A stretch of DNA of 64,000 nucleotides from Himantopus leucocephalus. Its lineage: Eukaryota; Chordata; Aves; Charadriiformes; Recurvirostridae. Location of the stretch: NCBI GenBank assembly GCA_003993805.1, contig RSEF01000004.1:9584569-9648568 (forward strand), given 5' to 3'. The stretch's first letter is position 1. Each line of letters starts with the position of its first letter. The notes under the pieces are model-generated. The model ran no database searches. It was not told where the DNA came from and saw only the letters and a list, made by a program, of their open reading frames with translations. Of this stretch, positions 1-13,241 are shown piece by piece. Position numbers and translations under genes: made by a program.

Positions 1-3000
1 GAATGTGCATCAGAGGCCACGAGGCTGTAAGATCATCTAAATACTATTATTTCCACTGTTATGCAATTTGTTTTCTACTGGTTTTTTTTTTTTAATTATT
101 TCTATAAAGTAACATAAAAGAATACAAATTTTTGGAGGTGCCTTGGTTAGCTCTGCTTTGGATCAGTATGGCAAATTCCATTCTAGAGGTTAAAACACTG
201 CTGGGCTTCCTGTCTAAATTTAAAGGAAAAAAATCCGTTTCACATTCTTGTGCCATGTGTTACTGAACACACATATCATGTATGCCGGATTTCAACGTAC
301 TGTTGAAAATGTATGTTGTCAAGACATTGGATATCAAGGGATATTACATGCATTACGGTAGCTGTCAGTTCAGGATACCCAAAGATTAACAAAAGGCAAT
401 GCTATGAAAAAGCTCTATAGACTAATCTGTGTCCTCTTAAATTTAATTTTTAATTTTTTATATCTATTAACACTTGTCAGCATTTTTAAGTGACACTGTT
501 GCTACTGGGTCTATTTTACTTTGAAAGCAATGATCAAATTGTGTAGATCAATATAAGATCTGTCAAATCTAGTCTATTGGCAGGAAACTATATTTAGAAG
601 TAACCTGTCATCTTGTAAGCTATCATCTTACAGGTGGTTTGTCACATTTGCTTGCTATGATTTTCTGTGTAAGAGATCTTGGGAAACAAATGTAGGCTAT
701 CAGTCTCCAATTGCTATAAAAGTTCTTTGGCATCAGCATTGGGCTTTAAATTATCTCCTCTTCAAAGGATACTGGATCCCATCTCATTTTTATAGACCAA
801 GACTTTAAAATTCTTTGGGTGGGGGTAGAATACCTTTCTTATTTTCATCAGTTCCAGGTGTTCTAATGTCTGTCTCTACAGCTTTTCTTCAAAATGCAAC
901 GATGTTTTATTAATGAAAACTTTTAATGAAAATTGTTTCTGCAAAATTCTTTTAGTAAGAATATATGGTGCATCCATATTCCTCATGAAAAATGTTTTAT
1001 AAAAATGTATATACACACTATAATGTATTTTTACAAATCATTCTGATATGTGTGTGTTTACCTGTAAGTACCTGTCATATCAGCTGTGTATAACTGTAAA
1101 GGCTGATGGGTTTTTGTCCTCATGAGTTACTCTTTTGTCACTCCCATTCCCCCCTTTGTACTTAGAAAGAGAAAAGGCCTAATTATAGTAAGCAGAATCA
1201 TCTGCAAATGAAACAGGTAAAGTGACAAGATAAACGAGGCTATGTTATCTCAGTCTAAAAATAGGAAGCTGCAAAAGGAAGGGAGACAGGAAAAGGACAG
1301 GGTTCATGCAAATATGGTTTGAGGGTGTAGGAGCTGTTCAACTTTTGACTGGTAAAGCTATTGAGCAGATGGGAGTTGAGTTACACTATCTGTTCATCCT
1401 AAAACTCGTGGGATACAGTAAAATTCAGGAAAATGTTTTGGTCAATAAGTGTTAAGAAACCTTAATTACGTATCTGGACAGCTGTATATTAATTTTTTTC
1501 AATGGCTTTACTCTTCTAAATTGGTTGTTTACAACAGAGCTAAATATCATCTCAGCAGTAGAGTATAAATAAAAATGAATTTTTTTAAGGCTGAAAGGAA
1601 AGGCAGGGCTAAGGATATCTGTAAAGGAAGATGCCATACACCATTAGAAATGATTCGTAAAGGTAGTAATAACACGATGAAGTGACTTTAGTTAGGTTGT
1701 GCTGCAGTATAAGGCTGATGCATATTATACTAGAAGGTACGTTAGTCATTGGGGTTCTGCACAGCTGCTTTTCCTCCTGAAAGCTGAGAGAATAAGACTG
1801 AGTAATCAGGCTTCCAACACTGCAGTACTGCAGTGAATGTATTAAACAAAGATTTATTTTCAAACTTAACTGTAATGTTTCACATCTTTCAGGGGTTGTT
1901 TTTTTTTTTTTGTTATTATTGGAATCCGTAACTTTCTTAATAGTTCAGGTCAGATTACAGTTTTTTGGATGGTTTATTTGTACACAATGAGCAGTTAATC
2001 AGATCTTTTGGCTTAATGCTTCTAGATTTTTTTACGGCTCATCCTACCTCAACGGTGCAGTTCCATATGTTAACTAGACATCAGGTTAATGGACTCTGGC
2101 AATCTGCAAATTACATCTCTACATCCACTTTAAACTTAACTAAAATACATGATATCTCCTTTCTTTTTAAAATCTCTGTTAAAAGCCAAGTCACACACTA
2201 AAATGACAGTAGTGTATTTCAAATGTTTGTGATATTTTCTACATGGTTTTATAATTAGATAAACTACAGGCAACTCGTTCATACCAAAAAGAGAGTTAAT
2301 CATCATTAGATGTCAGAACAGTGATTTCTCCCATATTCCCATGGAACTCATTCCCATGATGAAAACTAAAGACAAAATTAAACAAACTCCTGAACTAATC
2401 CTCAGAACTTAGTGTATCTTCATTTTTTTTTCAGCCTGAAATACATTTTTCTCTTTTATAGTTTTAGATTTCAGTAGTAATAACATATTGAAGTTTTGTT
2501 ATAATATACCATTGGAATTGCTTCACAGGCTATTTCAAAAGTTAGATGAGCAGACCTGCCACACAACAAATCACCTCATCTAAGATATTATTTTTCATGT
2601 TTTTCTAGCCAGTGTTTCCATCTTGACCAGTAAAACTATATTTGTACCTAATCTGAAGAACACTGGCAGCTCTGAGGGGAGTGTCTGAGCTCAACTTCTG
2701 TTTCCTCCATGGCACATGGAAAAGTGATAACCAGCAGTATGCTTTCAGGCCAGGTAGCCTTGCCTTGTGTCTGTGCAGGTTGCTGGTTGGAAATTGATGA
2801 TATAAGATCAGAAATGAATGATGTAATATTCTTTGCCATTTGTGAGGGGCATGGTATAGGACAGAAATAGTCATTGGCAGCAAACTGTGACAGAGCCATG
2901 GTAAATCATTTAAGATATGAGTAAACTTCTGTAAAGATATTTGTAGCTTGATCAAAAACCCTCCTGGTTTTTGGAACTGACCTTTGAATCTCAGAAGTGT

Positions 3001-4635
3001 GCTGCTCCAAATCAGAGGGTACTACGAAGAGCAGTGCCCTGACATCAAACAGAGCACTTCCCATTCCACTCAGACCTTCATCAGGTATTATCAGAGTACA
3101 TCTTCTAAGGCCACATTTTTCTGTTTAAAATGTTGTGTACCTCTACTGGCACCTGCTGTGGTCAGAGAAAATGGGATTACATATAATCCTAACTCCTGTG
3201 GTACAGACAATGAGATTACACATCTCCTGGAGCTATACTTTCTTGCACTACCACGAGTTATAAAAGAGCCCAGAGGCTAATCAGTCATCAAACTCATGTG
3301 AAAACTAGGGAGAGGGGAAAAAGAAAATAACAAGAAGATTTGTGCTGCTGTCTTAGTGATAAGCATTAGTAGAATAACAGCTAAATTCTTCCCCTAATAA
3401 AAGACATAGAGGGTGGAATAGCTTTCTCCGTGATTTTTTTCCTGCTAACAGTAATTGCAGTATTCCCATTAAAGAAACAACCCAGAACATTTTCCAAGGA
3501 AAATTTCAACTGCATTTCTTTTCCCGAGGAAACCTTGTTTCCTAGTTGTTTACTCCTGCTCTTTAATTTGGAGTTCTAGAAAATATCTATCAACCTGTAT
3601 ATCAGATAATCAGTTAACTAAGTTTAATTATATGAATCGTTAACATATTGTTGTGTGATGTGTAACAGCACAGTAGAAGAACACATATGCATCAAACTAA
3701 AAAGACATTTAGAAATTTAATAGGTAGATTGGAAGAAACTTGATGCTGAAGACTGCAGCAAAGATGAGGCTGATGAGTCTATCCCTTTGAGATGCTGAGT
3801 GCTCTTACAATGTGTTTAATAGGAGCTGAATAGACAGAATTGGGCACTGAATGATTTATTCACTGGGTTGTTTTCTAATGAGACAGAAGAAAAGATCACA
3901 GATGAGAAAAGTAAAATATTCAATAGTTTTGTGATTGCTCTCCAGAAGATAATCCTCACAGTTAATAAAACATGGTGATTGCTCCCAATTTAGGTTAGGG
4001 ATTTTTTTCTGGGCTCTTTCAGCCATTTAGTATGAAAAAGCAAAAATTAAACATTAAATAACATTTTTTTACAAAAAGTAAGATTAAAATTCAAGTTCAT
4101 TAGGTTTTCTTATAGAGCAGAGAGGCTGTGAAACTTCTTTTAGTAATCAGTTTCTTATCTCTATTCCACTAAACTCAGATGTTGAGAAGAAAAAAAGAAT
4201 TCTCTTGGGAGAAAAATCTGAAAGTAATCTTAATTTTTATTTTTCCTCCCTAATAATGTCACAATTTACAGTTTTGAGAGATATATACATACAGAGATAT
4301 ATATTCTGCTGGGACTATCCACAGAAGGGAATTGATGCTTATCTTGCTAGATCCCTTTGTAAAGTTCTCAATTAAAGGTAATTGGCACTTGTTAAGTGTT
4401 CCTCAATTCAAATATACTACCGTAGCCCCACTGCCAGCCATCAATACCCCCACCCTAGGAAGTCAGCAAAGAAGGCTGACAGTACCTCTCTTCTGTTTTG
4501 TTATTTTCTTCCAAGAGGTATTAATTTTCAAGACCTTCCTAGTAGAAAATCTGGCACTAGAAAAAACAGATGGAAAAAATATAGAGGGTTTTGGGATAAT
4601 CAGATTAGTATACACAGTGCTGTATAGTTTTGCCA
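1..4635. other. Non-genic AT-rich DNA
   Basis: I see no gene, RNA or recognisable transposon here. Open frames are short, lie on both strands and are interrupted by frequent stops. Small features are a T-run near 1899-1911 and a direct repeat of AGAGATATATA around 4278-4303. At 603-635 ACCTGT is mirrored by ACAGGT around two copies of TCATCTT, but the arms are too short to call a structured RNA. The open frames at 2605-2955 (minus) and 2984-3280 (plus) encode nothing I recognise. Confidence 0.7.
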
Positions 4636-4667
4636 TGGGCATTTATTGAANCTGGGTATTTATTGAA
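4636..4667. repeat. Short duplicated sequence flanking a single N
   Basis: A 15-base sequence (TGGGCATTTATTGAA) at 4636-4650 recurs at 4653-4667 with one mismatch (C to T). The copies are separated by an N at 4651 and one extra C. The same arrangement occurs at 11325 and 13224. I infer a place where two overlapping contig ends were joined without merging, with the mismatch due to allelic difference or read error, rather than a real tandem repeat. Confidence 0.65.
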
Positions 4668-7600
4668 AGATGGGTGTAGATACTGAAATTTTGATCAGAC
4701 ATTACATTGCCGCTCTCATCCAAGTCTTTTTTTATAAGCCCAATGTAATACTAATAAAGCCGTGTTCCATTATATAAGCAAAACAGGTTGCTTCTGATTC
4801 TTGCAATAGGCAGTGGAGATTTTATCACAACCCTACTTAGCAAAATGATAAAAATGAAATCGGCTTTTTCTGAAAGGTTCTTTTTTCCCTAAATTCTGTG
4901 GGCAATTTGCAGCTGTTCGTGTTGATGAAATACATATACAAATGAAGAATTCAGGAGGAGCAGCTGCGCTGTTGCCCCAGATAATTCATTGAACACGTAC
5001 TTCCAGAGAAGTTTTCTGTGATAGGAGTGAAGGCAGCAGCACCTCAGGAACTCATGCAAAACTACAGAAGGGTGCTTTCTCAGGCAGTCACACATCAGCA
5101 CCAGACGTTCAAATTAATTGACTGCATATGCTGAATAACAAGTTCTACGATAATAAATAAGATACCATCATAGACATTGTTCTGTCTACCTTGCTGCTGA
5201 AAAATTAAGCTCCACCAGAGAAGCACAAAATTAAACATGCGACAGCTGAAGTATGAGAAATTCAGCAAATGTTGGGCCAAAATACCTGACTAGCATGTCT
5301 CCATTTCGTTCATCAGCCTGTTCTGTCATTCTGAATGCCTTTTTTGTATGAATAAGGGTAAAGAACAAACTTATCAGTATTTTTGTGAGGATTTACAAGC
5401 TTTCTCAGAATCCTCTCAATTTTTTTAAATGCCAACCTGGTATTTGCACTGTGCACAGCTAATCATCCATCTGCATTCTGTCATAGAGGCCACTTTCCAG
5501 CAAAGGTGTGTGATTGCTGGGGGAGATGAAAAAGAGGAAAACGTCTTTTATGTCAATCTTGTAGCTGCAAGTATGATAGCTTGTTCAGTCTTGCACAGTT
5601 CAGTCAGGTCATGCTCACTAATCATAGCTGGAAACTCAGACAAACCAGAAACCAATCCACTAGGATGCATTTCCTGAAGGCTTTTAATGTCTTATTCTCT
5701 TCTGGATCTTTCCCTTCAGAAGACCGTTTAATAAATTCTTCACCAGTACAAGGCGATTATGTTCTGCGTTAGATGCACTTGTGAACATGCTAGAGACACT
5801 AAGTTTATGCAAAATTTGGTGATACATGGGATATAACTGGGGTGAAATCTTTCTGTCTGCTAGCTTTGATTTAAACAGTTTCTGTATAGCTAAAGATCTG
5901 ACAGATAACAAAGAAACTGTAGTAAAACCTGAACAAGGGAATGTTTGGGTTGTGCATCCATTATTTCCATTGCTGCTATTCTCCCAAATCTCCATAAGGT
6001 ATATTTAAATTAAAGACTTCAAGACTGGGATGATGATGATCTGGCTGACCATCAGCACATCCAGTATGTGACATGTCAGATCGCTTATTCCTGTACTGCT
6101 CCTCTCTCTCCCGGCTTGGCCTAGCAACTCTTACCATCATAGCTGCTTTACAGAATGTGCACATCAGGAATAAATTTTGCCCTTAGATCATATTCATATG
6201 TCCATGATCTGACAATTGTGCATCAAAATGTTTAAAGTAGTTGCCAAAAGAAGAAAATAAAGTATGTGTGACTGATGAGCCAGCTGAACAAGTAAAAGAA
6301 TATAAATGGGAAGCTTTGAGGATATTATGTAATGTGGATCTGTCTCAAAGCCAGTTTGTGTTAATGATGGAATAGCATCTAGCAATGGCAGCACCTTATC
6401 AAGTTACTGTCAATTTTTGTGAAATTATTAACATCGCAACCAAATTTTCAACTTTTGTATGTCATTAGGGAAGCCTCACAAGTTCAGTGGAGTCTATTTG
6501 CAAGAAAGCAGAGAAGATGTATTGTTCTGGAAGACGAATCAGTTGGTACATTGTTTCATACGGATAAGACTAGATTATTTTGGTTTTGTTAGCAAGCAGC
6601 AACAAAAGATTGTATGGGTATATATGGCTGAAATTAAGATGTAGATTTCCAGAGAAAGGAGGACTAGTGTGAAAGAAAGACTGACAGGTGACTGGTGTCG
6701 TGCTTTCCTAGGGAACAAATTATTCGTGCTTTCAAGCTCTCAGATTTTCTTTCTCTGTTCTTCTGGTAATTTTTTCACTCTTGCATACCTGGTTTTGCTT
6801 TGTTAATATTTCTCTGAGCCGTTTCTGAGCCCTAAGGTTGAAGTTTGTGAACGTAATGAAGTTCTGTATCTCGCCAGTCAGCAGGGTGTTTGGGCTTTGT
6901 TAAGTGTGGCAGTCATCTTGCTACACCCACCTGCTCTTATCTTCCCTTGTTAGCTGCTTGGGAGAAGAACCATTTCCCTTTAAAATGTGTATTTTAGTAT
7001 GTTGCAGTACAGTGAAATACTGGTGATTGGTGCCTATACGGACAGAAAATTCACAAGCAGCTAAGTTTATAAATTTAAAAAAAAAAGATAAGAGGACACT
7101 TTTAAAATAAATTTTGTTGCCTCAGAAAACGTCTTGTGCATAATGTGCCTTTAAAACTGTTGTGTCTGATACCAAGCTTTTATTTAGATGGGCATTGTTT
7201 GCATGTAAAGTAAGCTTAAAGATCTTCAGTGATCATCAAATAGCATTCCAATGTAAACACTTTGGCAAGTCTTCACTACGTCATTGAAAAAGAGGAGTTT
7301 CTAACAAAGAGATTCCCTTGGAAGAAGGCTGCTAGAAGATCTCACAGATTCTACAGTTCTTTATCTTTTTAGCACATCATACAGTTTGGATTTTTCTTGT
7401 TTTCAGGCATGCGTATTGCATGTACATAATCAGAATGTCTATTTGAATAACTCCTTGATACTATTTCACAGAGCAAATTGTTTAAAAACATAGAGGTTTT
7501 AATTGTTACACTTTTTAAGGCTTATGGCCTATTCTAGGGTAACTTCTGAGTATTCTGATCATCAAATGAGAGGAAGTATTTCACTCCCTGACTTCATCTC

Positions 7601-10600
7601 TGCTCCTTCACGTAGCTAGATTTGCAGCAGATGCATTTAGCTAATAGAACAAGCAATTGTAAGTGTATAAATAATTGTTTTAAAATGCTATTTAAAGTGC
7701 TATATATAGCACAAGTTTCCTGGAAATCTTTCTATATGCTGTTTGGTAGGAAATAGTTTCCAAGCAAGTTACAATGTTAATTTGATAGCTAAACCCTTCC
7801 CAATATTCATGTACTTGATTTGCTTATAAAAGAAATCCCATTTTAGGCTGAGTGATTATAATCAATTTGCTGTTACCAAGTTATCAGAGAAAGGAGCCAT
7901 ACCACATAATAATATGAAAAACCCCAAACAACTAATGTTAGCAAAAGCACTCCTAAAATTCAATTTTGAAATGCACAATTTAGGTTGGTTTTTATCACAT
8001 CTGCTCAGTAAAAATCCAGAGAGATTAATATGATAAAATATGGGACTACTTAAGCTGTTAATTTTCTAGCCAAGTTTAGATGAATATCATGGACTAGGAT
8101 GCTAAAAGCCATCTAACATAAATGTTTAATGAACAAATAAAGCTGTCAAAGGCAAATGTGTATTGCACATTATGTATGTATTTGATTTGGGTAGATTGTG
8201 CAATTAGAATCCTTGTCTGATCTAGGCTTAAAGGAAGTCTGTTTTTCACAACACAGAGCTTTACTTATTTTAATAGTCTGTTCCCAGTATGATTTTGTAG
8301 GCATCTGGAGTTTTGTGTGGCCTGTTTTTCAGGCCAGAGTTATAGAACAAATGATCTAATTCTTCAGGCTTTCCAGGCTTGCAAATATTTTTATGGACTA
8401 AACTAATCTTCAGATGTAAGCCTTCTACTGAACTTATACAAAAACACAGACAAAAGGACAAAAGTCTCCTTTTGCATCTAAAAGGGGAATCTCTGATTAA
8501 ACTTCCCAGCCTGGAATATTTTAAAGGATTTGACAGAAAGTAGCAAATTCATGTGTAGAAGAAAATTTTGTTTCTAATTCAACTGCTTCCAACAAGATCC
8601 ACAAAACATCAACCCCACTAACAAATACATAGAAGATCCGTGTTCTCTATTTAATAAGAAACCTTGAAGTGATTTCTACAATATGTTTTTATAACTCCCT
8701 AGAACCCCATGTCATCATTTCTATTTGGATCTATTTCATATAAGGCATTATTGATTTTCCAGCCAGCCTGGATCTTTGGGCAAAAAAAAATCATGATAAA
8801 GTCTTGCACTATGGATTCTTCTCATCTTTTTTAGAGGCCTGTAGAATATTTTTGGAATGCTGACTTACACATTTTTTTCCCAGGGAGGTCTAATCCCTCG
8901 TAAAAGCCTTATGTAGTGAGGAAAAAAAAATAAAAAATTGTGTGCTGAGTGAAAAAAATCTGTGATAGGCTCTGGTGAAGGTGATTATATCTATATTCTT
9001 CAAGACGTTAGTAGAAGTCTTAGAAATCACAGTATTTCAGCAATTACTTCTGTACAAAAGGGCATAATTTTTATTGCAGCCCTCCTACAAATGTTTTAAT
9101 CAAGAGAGTTAACTTTGAGCCCAAGGACTTCATTTAACTAAGACCTTCTGAAAAGAAAATGAACATTTCTTTGGATAAAAAGATAATGTGACATTAAGTC
9201 CAAGAAGTTGATGTTCAACGGCATAGAAATAAATGGCCATAACCTGGCAAACAGCATGTTCTACGAGAAAATAAATTAGACTGGCATAACTATAGTGACT
9301 GCTGAATTTGTACTAATCATTTGTAAATGAAATCCTCTTTTCATTAGCATTTCCATGCTCACATGCATAATTTACAACAAAGGTTTGGAGGCACTAACAC
9401 AGTTTTCATAAATTAGTGGTAATTTTGTTGTTGCTGAAACCTAGGAAAGTTTTTAATGCAGTTGGATTTTTACATATGAAGAAAACCATAACCTTGATTG
9501 CCTTAAAGTCAGATTTAGTGTTTAAAATGCATGTAATGGGCCTGATTTCCATTCTGAATTCCTTTTTGTAGCAGTCTGTTTGAATGCAAAGTAAGTATAA
9601 AAAATGACCAGGGCTACCAGAGCAAAGTGGTAGGGTTAGGCCCTATTCTCTGTAAAATGCTGGAATAATTTGCTAGGTGGGCGCAGGCTGAGAATTTTAT
9701 TTATTTATTTGATGGCAGCTACAAAATCAATTAGAAGTCGTGTGAGACAGATGTCTAGCTAGCAAGCACCATATATCGCTGTCACTCACCTTGACCATAT
9801 CTTTTTTTCTTTCTCTCCGCCCCCCCCATCCCTCAGTCCCATCCCATTCACCCCTCAGGAATGTTTCCTTTCCATTGGATTGGGGCACACTGACACAATG
9901 ATGTGGGGAGACTTTAGAGCTTCTGCTAGCTGGTAAATTGAAGAATGTAATTTCCAAGGCAGATCTGACGATGTGTCATCTCACTGAAACACTACAAATT
10001 AAATAAATATTAACTCTGTGAGTGAAGCAACCAGGACTGCAGCTATCTGGAGGCAGAAGACAAGTAGGGATAAAAGAAAAAAAAAAATCCATTTATTCTT
10101 GGAATAGTTACATAGCCAATGTAAAAAATTTGGAGGAGGTAAGCAGCTCCAGGGATTCAATACAGCTTTACCCAATAGGAAATTATAGAAGCCCCTGAGA
10201 TTTTTTAAAAGTTCAGAAATACTGAAATTCATGCTTTTTAAATTATCTGATGTTGAGAATGCTGATCATTTTCTATTACTCCTGACCTGTAGCAATTTTA
10301 AAAGGAGAAGTTCTTTTAGGGAATCTGGCCAACTTTATATTTTGAAAAAATTGCGTTGCGGTTCTAGTCCAGGAATGCTGGATTATGCTTCTAGAAATAG
10401 ACTGAAAACTATAACTATGAATATTCATTTGACCGCTTTTTGCAAATTAAGTACATATTTTGTTTTCTTTTTTCATGGTCCCTTTGTGCTTGCTTTCACT
10501 GGTACAAATGTCCTTGAAATAACGGGGAAATTTCTCAGAGCTGGAGTACTGCACTGTCAACATGGTCAAACATGGGCAAGGTGGCCGGATTCTTCTTTAC

Positions 10601-11215
10601 TTCTTATTTGCTCAGCTATCTCTTTCTGCCCCCAGTATTTATTCAAGGGAGGGGAACAGAAAATCTTTTTCTGTGTTCCCATCTTCCAGCAAAACCTACA
10701 GCAGACCAAAAATGGCTGGGACTAAATGGTAAACTCCATCAGAACAAAATGAGATAGAATTGCTTTACTTTAGCGAGCGTGTCTAAACGCTCTGTAGCGT
10801 TAGAAAGAAATGGCTACTCCTGTGCTTTATGTGATTAGAGCACTGCTCTGTGAACTGCTTGGGAAAGAGTTCATTATGTATTATTTTTATGATGCAAAGT
10901 CTGTTTAGAATTTATAGGATGCCTGCACCGTGGTTTTCGCTGGATCTTTGCTTAGTGGGAAAAACAAAATAATACAGTACTGTAATAGCACCGTGGCTGC
11001 TTCTGCATCTTATGAGATAAGAGCAGTATTCAGGCCCTCATGAAGTTATGTGTCCGTTAAAACACAAAGGATATTAAAGACTGGAGAGCTTTTAAAATAG
11101 CATTATGTTTTGATTCGCCAAAGTGAAGACACTTTGGATTACAGAAACAGCAACTTTCTCAGAAAAAGTGTTTAGAGTGCTGTACAATGGATTTTGTAGT
11201 TTGGGAATATGCAGG
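4668..11215. other. Non-genic AT-rich DNA
   Basis: No gene is supported. The longest open frame is 10231-10725 (plus, 164 codons); it has no recognisable domain, and I treat it as chance. Minor features are a four-copy ATTT tract around 9695-9710, a C-run at about 9821-9829, and a compact hairpin at 10782-10804 (listed separately). The rest looks like ordinary unique avian non-coding DNA. Confidence 0.7.
10782..10804. other. Small imperfect hairpin with CpG-containing stem
   Basis: TCTAAACGCT (10782-10791) is followed by the loop CTGT (10792-10795) and AGCGTTAGA (10796-10804). The arms pair over nine bases with one bulged A. The two CpGs in the stem, and another just upstream in GAGCG, stand out against CpG-poor surroundings. 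The stem is too short for a microRNA precursor, and hairpins of this size are expected by chance in 64 kb, so no function is claimed. Confidence 0.4.
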
Positions 11216-11435
11216 ACATGAGATATAACACCTGCACAATGTGATGTTTTTGAGAACAGATTGAGATCCTTCTCATCTGCTTCTTTGACCGTTTATTTCT
11301 TGGAGGTTTTTGTTGGTGTAGGTANACATGAGATATAACACCTGCACAATGTGATTTTTTTTGAGAACAGATTGAGATCCTTCTCATCTGTTTCTTTGAC
11401 CGTTTATTTCTTGGAGGTTTTTGTTGGTGTAGGTA
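11216..11435. repeat. About 110-bp direct duplication separated by one N
   Basis: Copy 1 (11216-11324) and copy 2 (11326-11435) are nearly identical. They differ in the T-tract after GTGA and at one C/T position (CTGCTTCTTTG against CTGTTTCTTTG). The only thing between them is an N at 11325. Both copies start ACATGAGATATAACACC and end TTGGTGTAGGTA. Two readings are possible: two unmerged overlapping contig ends, perhaps the two alleles, or a genuine recent tandem duplication. The N exactly at the junction favours the assembly explanation. The 89-codon open frame across it contains the same peptide twice for this reason and is not a gene. Confidence 0.9.
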
Positions 11436-13207
11436 GGACAAGAATATTACTCAACAAGGAAAGCAGATGTATTTATTCCAAGAACATTAGAATTTTAATT
11501 TCATAAGGAAAGCTGGAATAAATCCATCTCTCCAGCTCTGATTGGGAGTGGGGTGAGGGACAATTTTAGTGCCCCCCTGTTATCAGCATCAGCTTTGGTC
11601 CACCTGCGTGCTTATCCACTTACTAGGAACCAAATCTTCCTGCCAAGCGATGCCCTGTGGTAGTGGTATAAGTCAGATTGGGGTTTCTCCCATTAGTTGT
11701 TTAGTGTGTTGTGTATGTATGTATGTGTATATATGTCATTTAGATGATGTGCTGATACTAACAAGTGGTGGATGTAACTTTAATTGTGAAAAATACATCA
11801 CAAAGTTTATTGCCTGAAGAATGAAATCAATGCTTGTATGTTCTGAAACAAAATCATTTTTCACTTGCACTATTTTTAAGTGAAGTCATTTTAAAGGGAC
11901 TGCATATTTTATGTTTTATATGCACTTTTTTTTTCTACAGGTGAATATCAAAATAATAAATCATAGCTAGAGAAAGTTTTGCCAAGCTTAGTGATTTCAT
12001 TAGAAACATTTTTCTACTTGTATAATATGCAAATATTTCTCAGGAATATAGGAAACAAGTAAATTGACTCATTTTACACTGAAAATTTGAATGTAAAAAG
12101 TCTATTTTTTTTTTCTGGACTGATTTTACATACTGAATTGGTTAACAGAAATGTGTAAATGGAATTTTTTGTAAGGTTCAGAACTTAAATTAATAACACC
12201 CATTACTTCCAGTGAAAGATCCGTCTATGTTTTTTGAACACCAAATTTCAAATTGTTATTTGGGTAGCCTTAGTATAGGATAATAAGGAAAGATTTTAGT
12301 ATAGTGGTAAAATCTTACATCTAAGATGACTGCTTTACGACAAAGACTGAATGTAGGTTTCTGAAGCAGCATAGTATCATGTAGAATGCCTATAAGATTT
12401 TTTAGAAAATCAAACTTAAAAGACTTGTCATTTTCTTTCGAGAGACACTTCAGATCTCTACATTATAAGAAAAAAAATCATATAACTAGTTAAAGTTAGT
12501 AGAGAGTAAAGTCCTTCTGAAGTGTTCAAGCAGTTTAAACCTATTCTTTTTAAAATTTGTTACTTAAGTGGAGGTGAAACAAATCTAAAAGCCCTACATT
12601 CACATATTAAATATTTGAAAAATTAAAATAAGTGCTGAATCCTTCCTCCTGCTTCCCTTGAAAGAATACCAAAGCCCAACTTCCAAACAATTTGGGAACA
12701 GTTTAATTGGCCTCTTAGTATTTTAAAGCTCAAAATACCTATATTAATATTATACAAGATTAGTTTTCACGCGACACTTGGCAGACATTGAACTAAAGTC
12801 TGTATTCAGAATGACACTACTATACCCAGTGAAACTCTTATGCATTAATGGAGGTAGACCAGTTTGGCACACTGACATTTCCTATGGAGAAGTCCTGGAG
12901 AATTTATCATAAGATGAGAGTAACATTTTGAAAGCATCTCAGTAATTCAGAAAGAGAATGCAACGGAAGACAAAATTCTCTGTACACCTGCTTTTGAGAA
13001 GTATTTTCGTTCTCTGCTTGGAATGGACAGAGAATCTTCTATTTTCATGCAATCAGAATTGTCTTAAAGTATGTCTGGCTCTGTTGCGATGTCTGAACTC
13101 ATTGACTTAAATTTTTGAAAAATTTGCCCAGATAATCACTGAAATGATAGAATGGCTGGATAACAACAGCTGAGGTCAGCCTTCGTGTGCTGTATCAATC
13201 TATCCCC
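11436..13207. other. Non-genic AT-rich DNA
   Basis: No coding or RNA gene is supported. There is a short TATG/TG microsatellite near 11711-11733. At about 11925-11941 a T-rich tract ends in CTACAG, which resembles a splice acceptor, but the sequence after it is AT-rich and has no sustained open frame, so I do not call an exon. Confidence 0.7.
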
Positions 13208-13241
13208 GGGCTAAAGGCATGAGNTGGGCTAAAGGCACGAG
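13208..13241. repeat. Short duplicated sequence flanking a single N
   Basis: GGGCTAAAGGCATGAG (13208-13223) recurs as GGGCTAAAGGCACGAG (13226-13241) with one mismatch. The copies are separated by an N at 13224 and one T. The structure matches the joins at 4651 and 11325 and most likely marks an unmerged contig overlap. Small open frames running through it are not genes. Confidence 0.65.

Noticed and set aside
10231..10725. 164-codon plus-strand open frame as a gene
   Set aside because: It is the longest frame in the window, but it has no recognisable domain, no splice or promoter context and an ordinary AT-rich composition. A frame of this length is plausible by chance in 64 kb over six frames.
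11172..11441. Protein with an internal peptide repeat
   Set aside because: The repeat exists only because the DNA is duplicated around the N at 11325. It is a probable assembly artefact, not a repeat protein.
11925..11965. Splice acceptor TTTCTACAG with a following exon
   Set aside because: The downstream sequence is AT-rich with early stops and no donor. Such tracts are common in AT-rich DNA.
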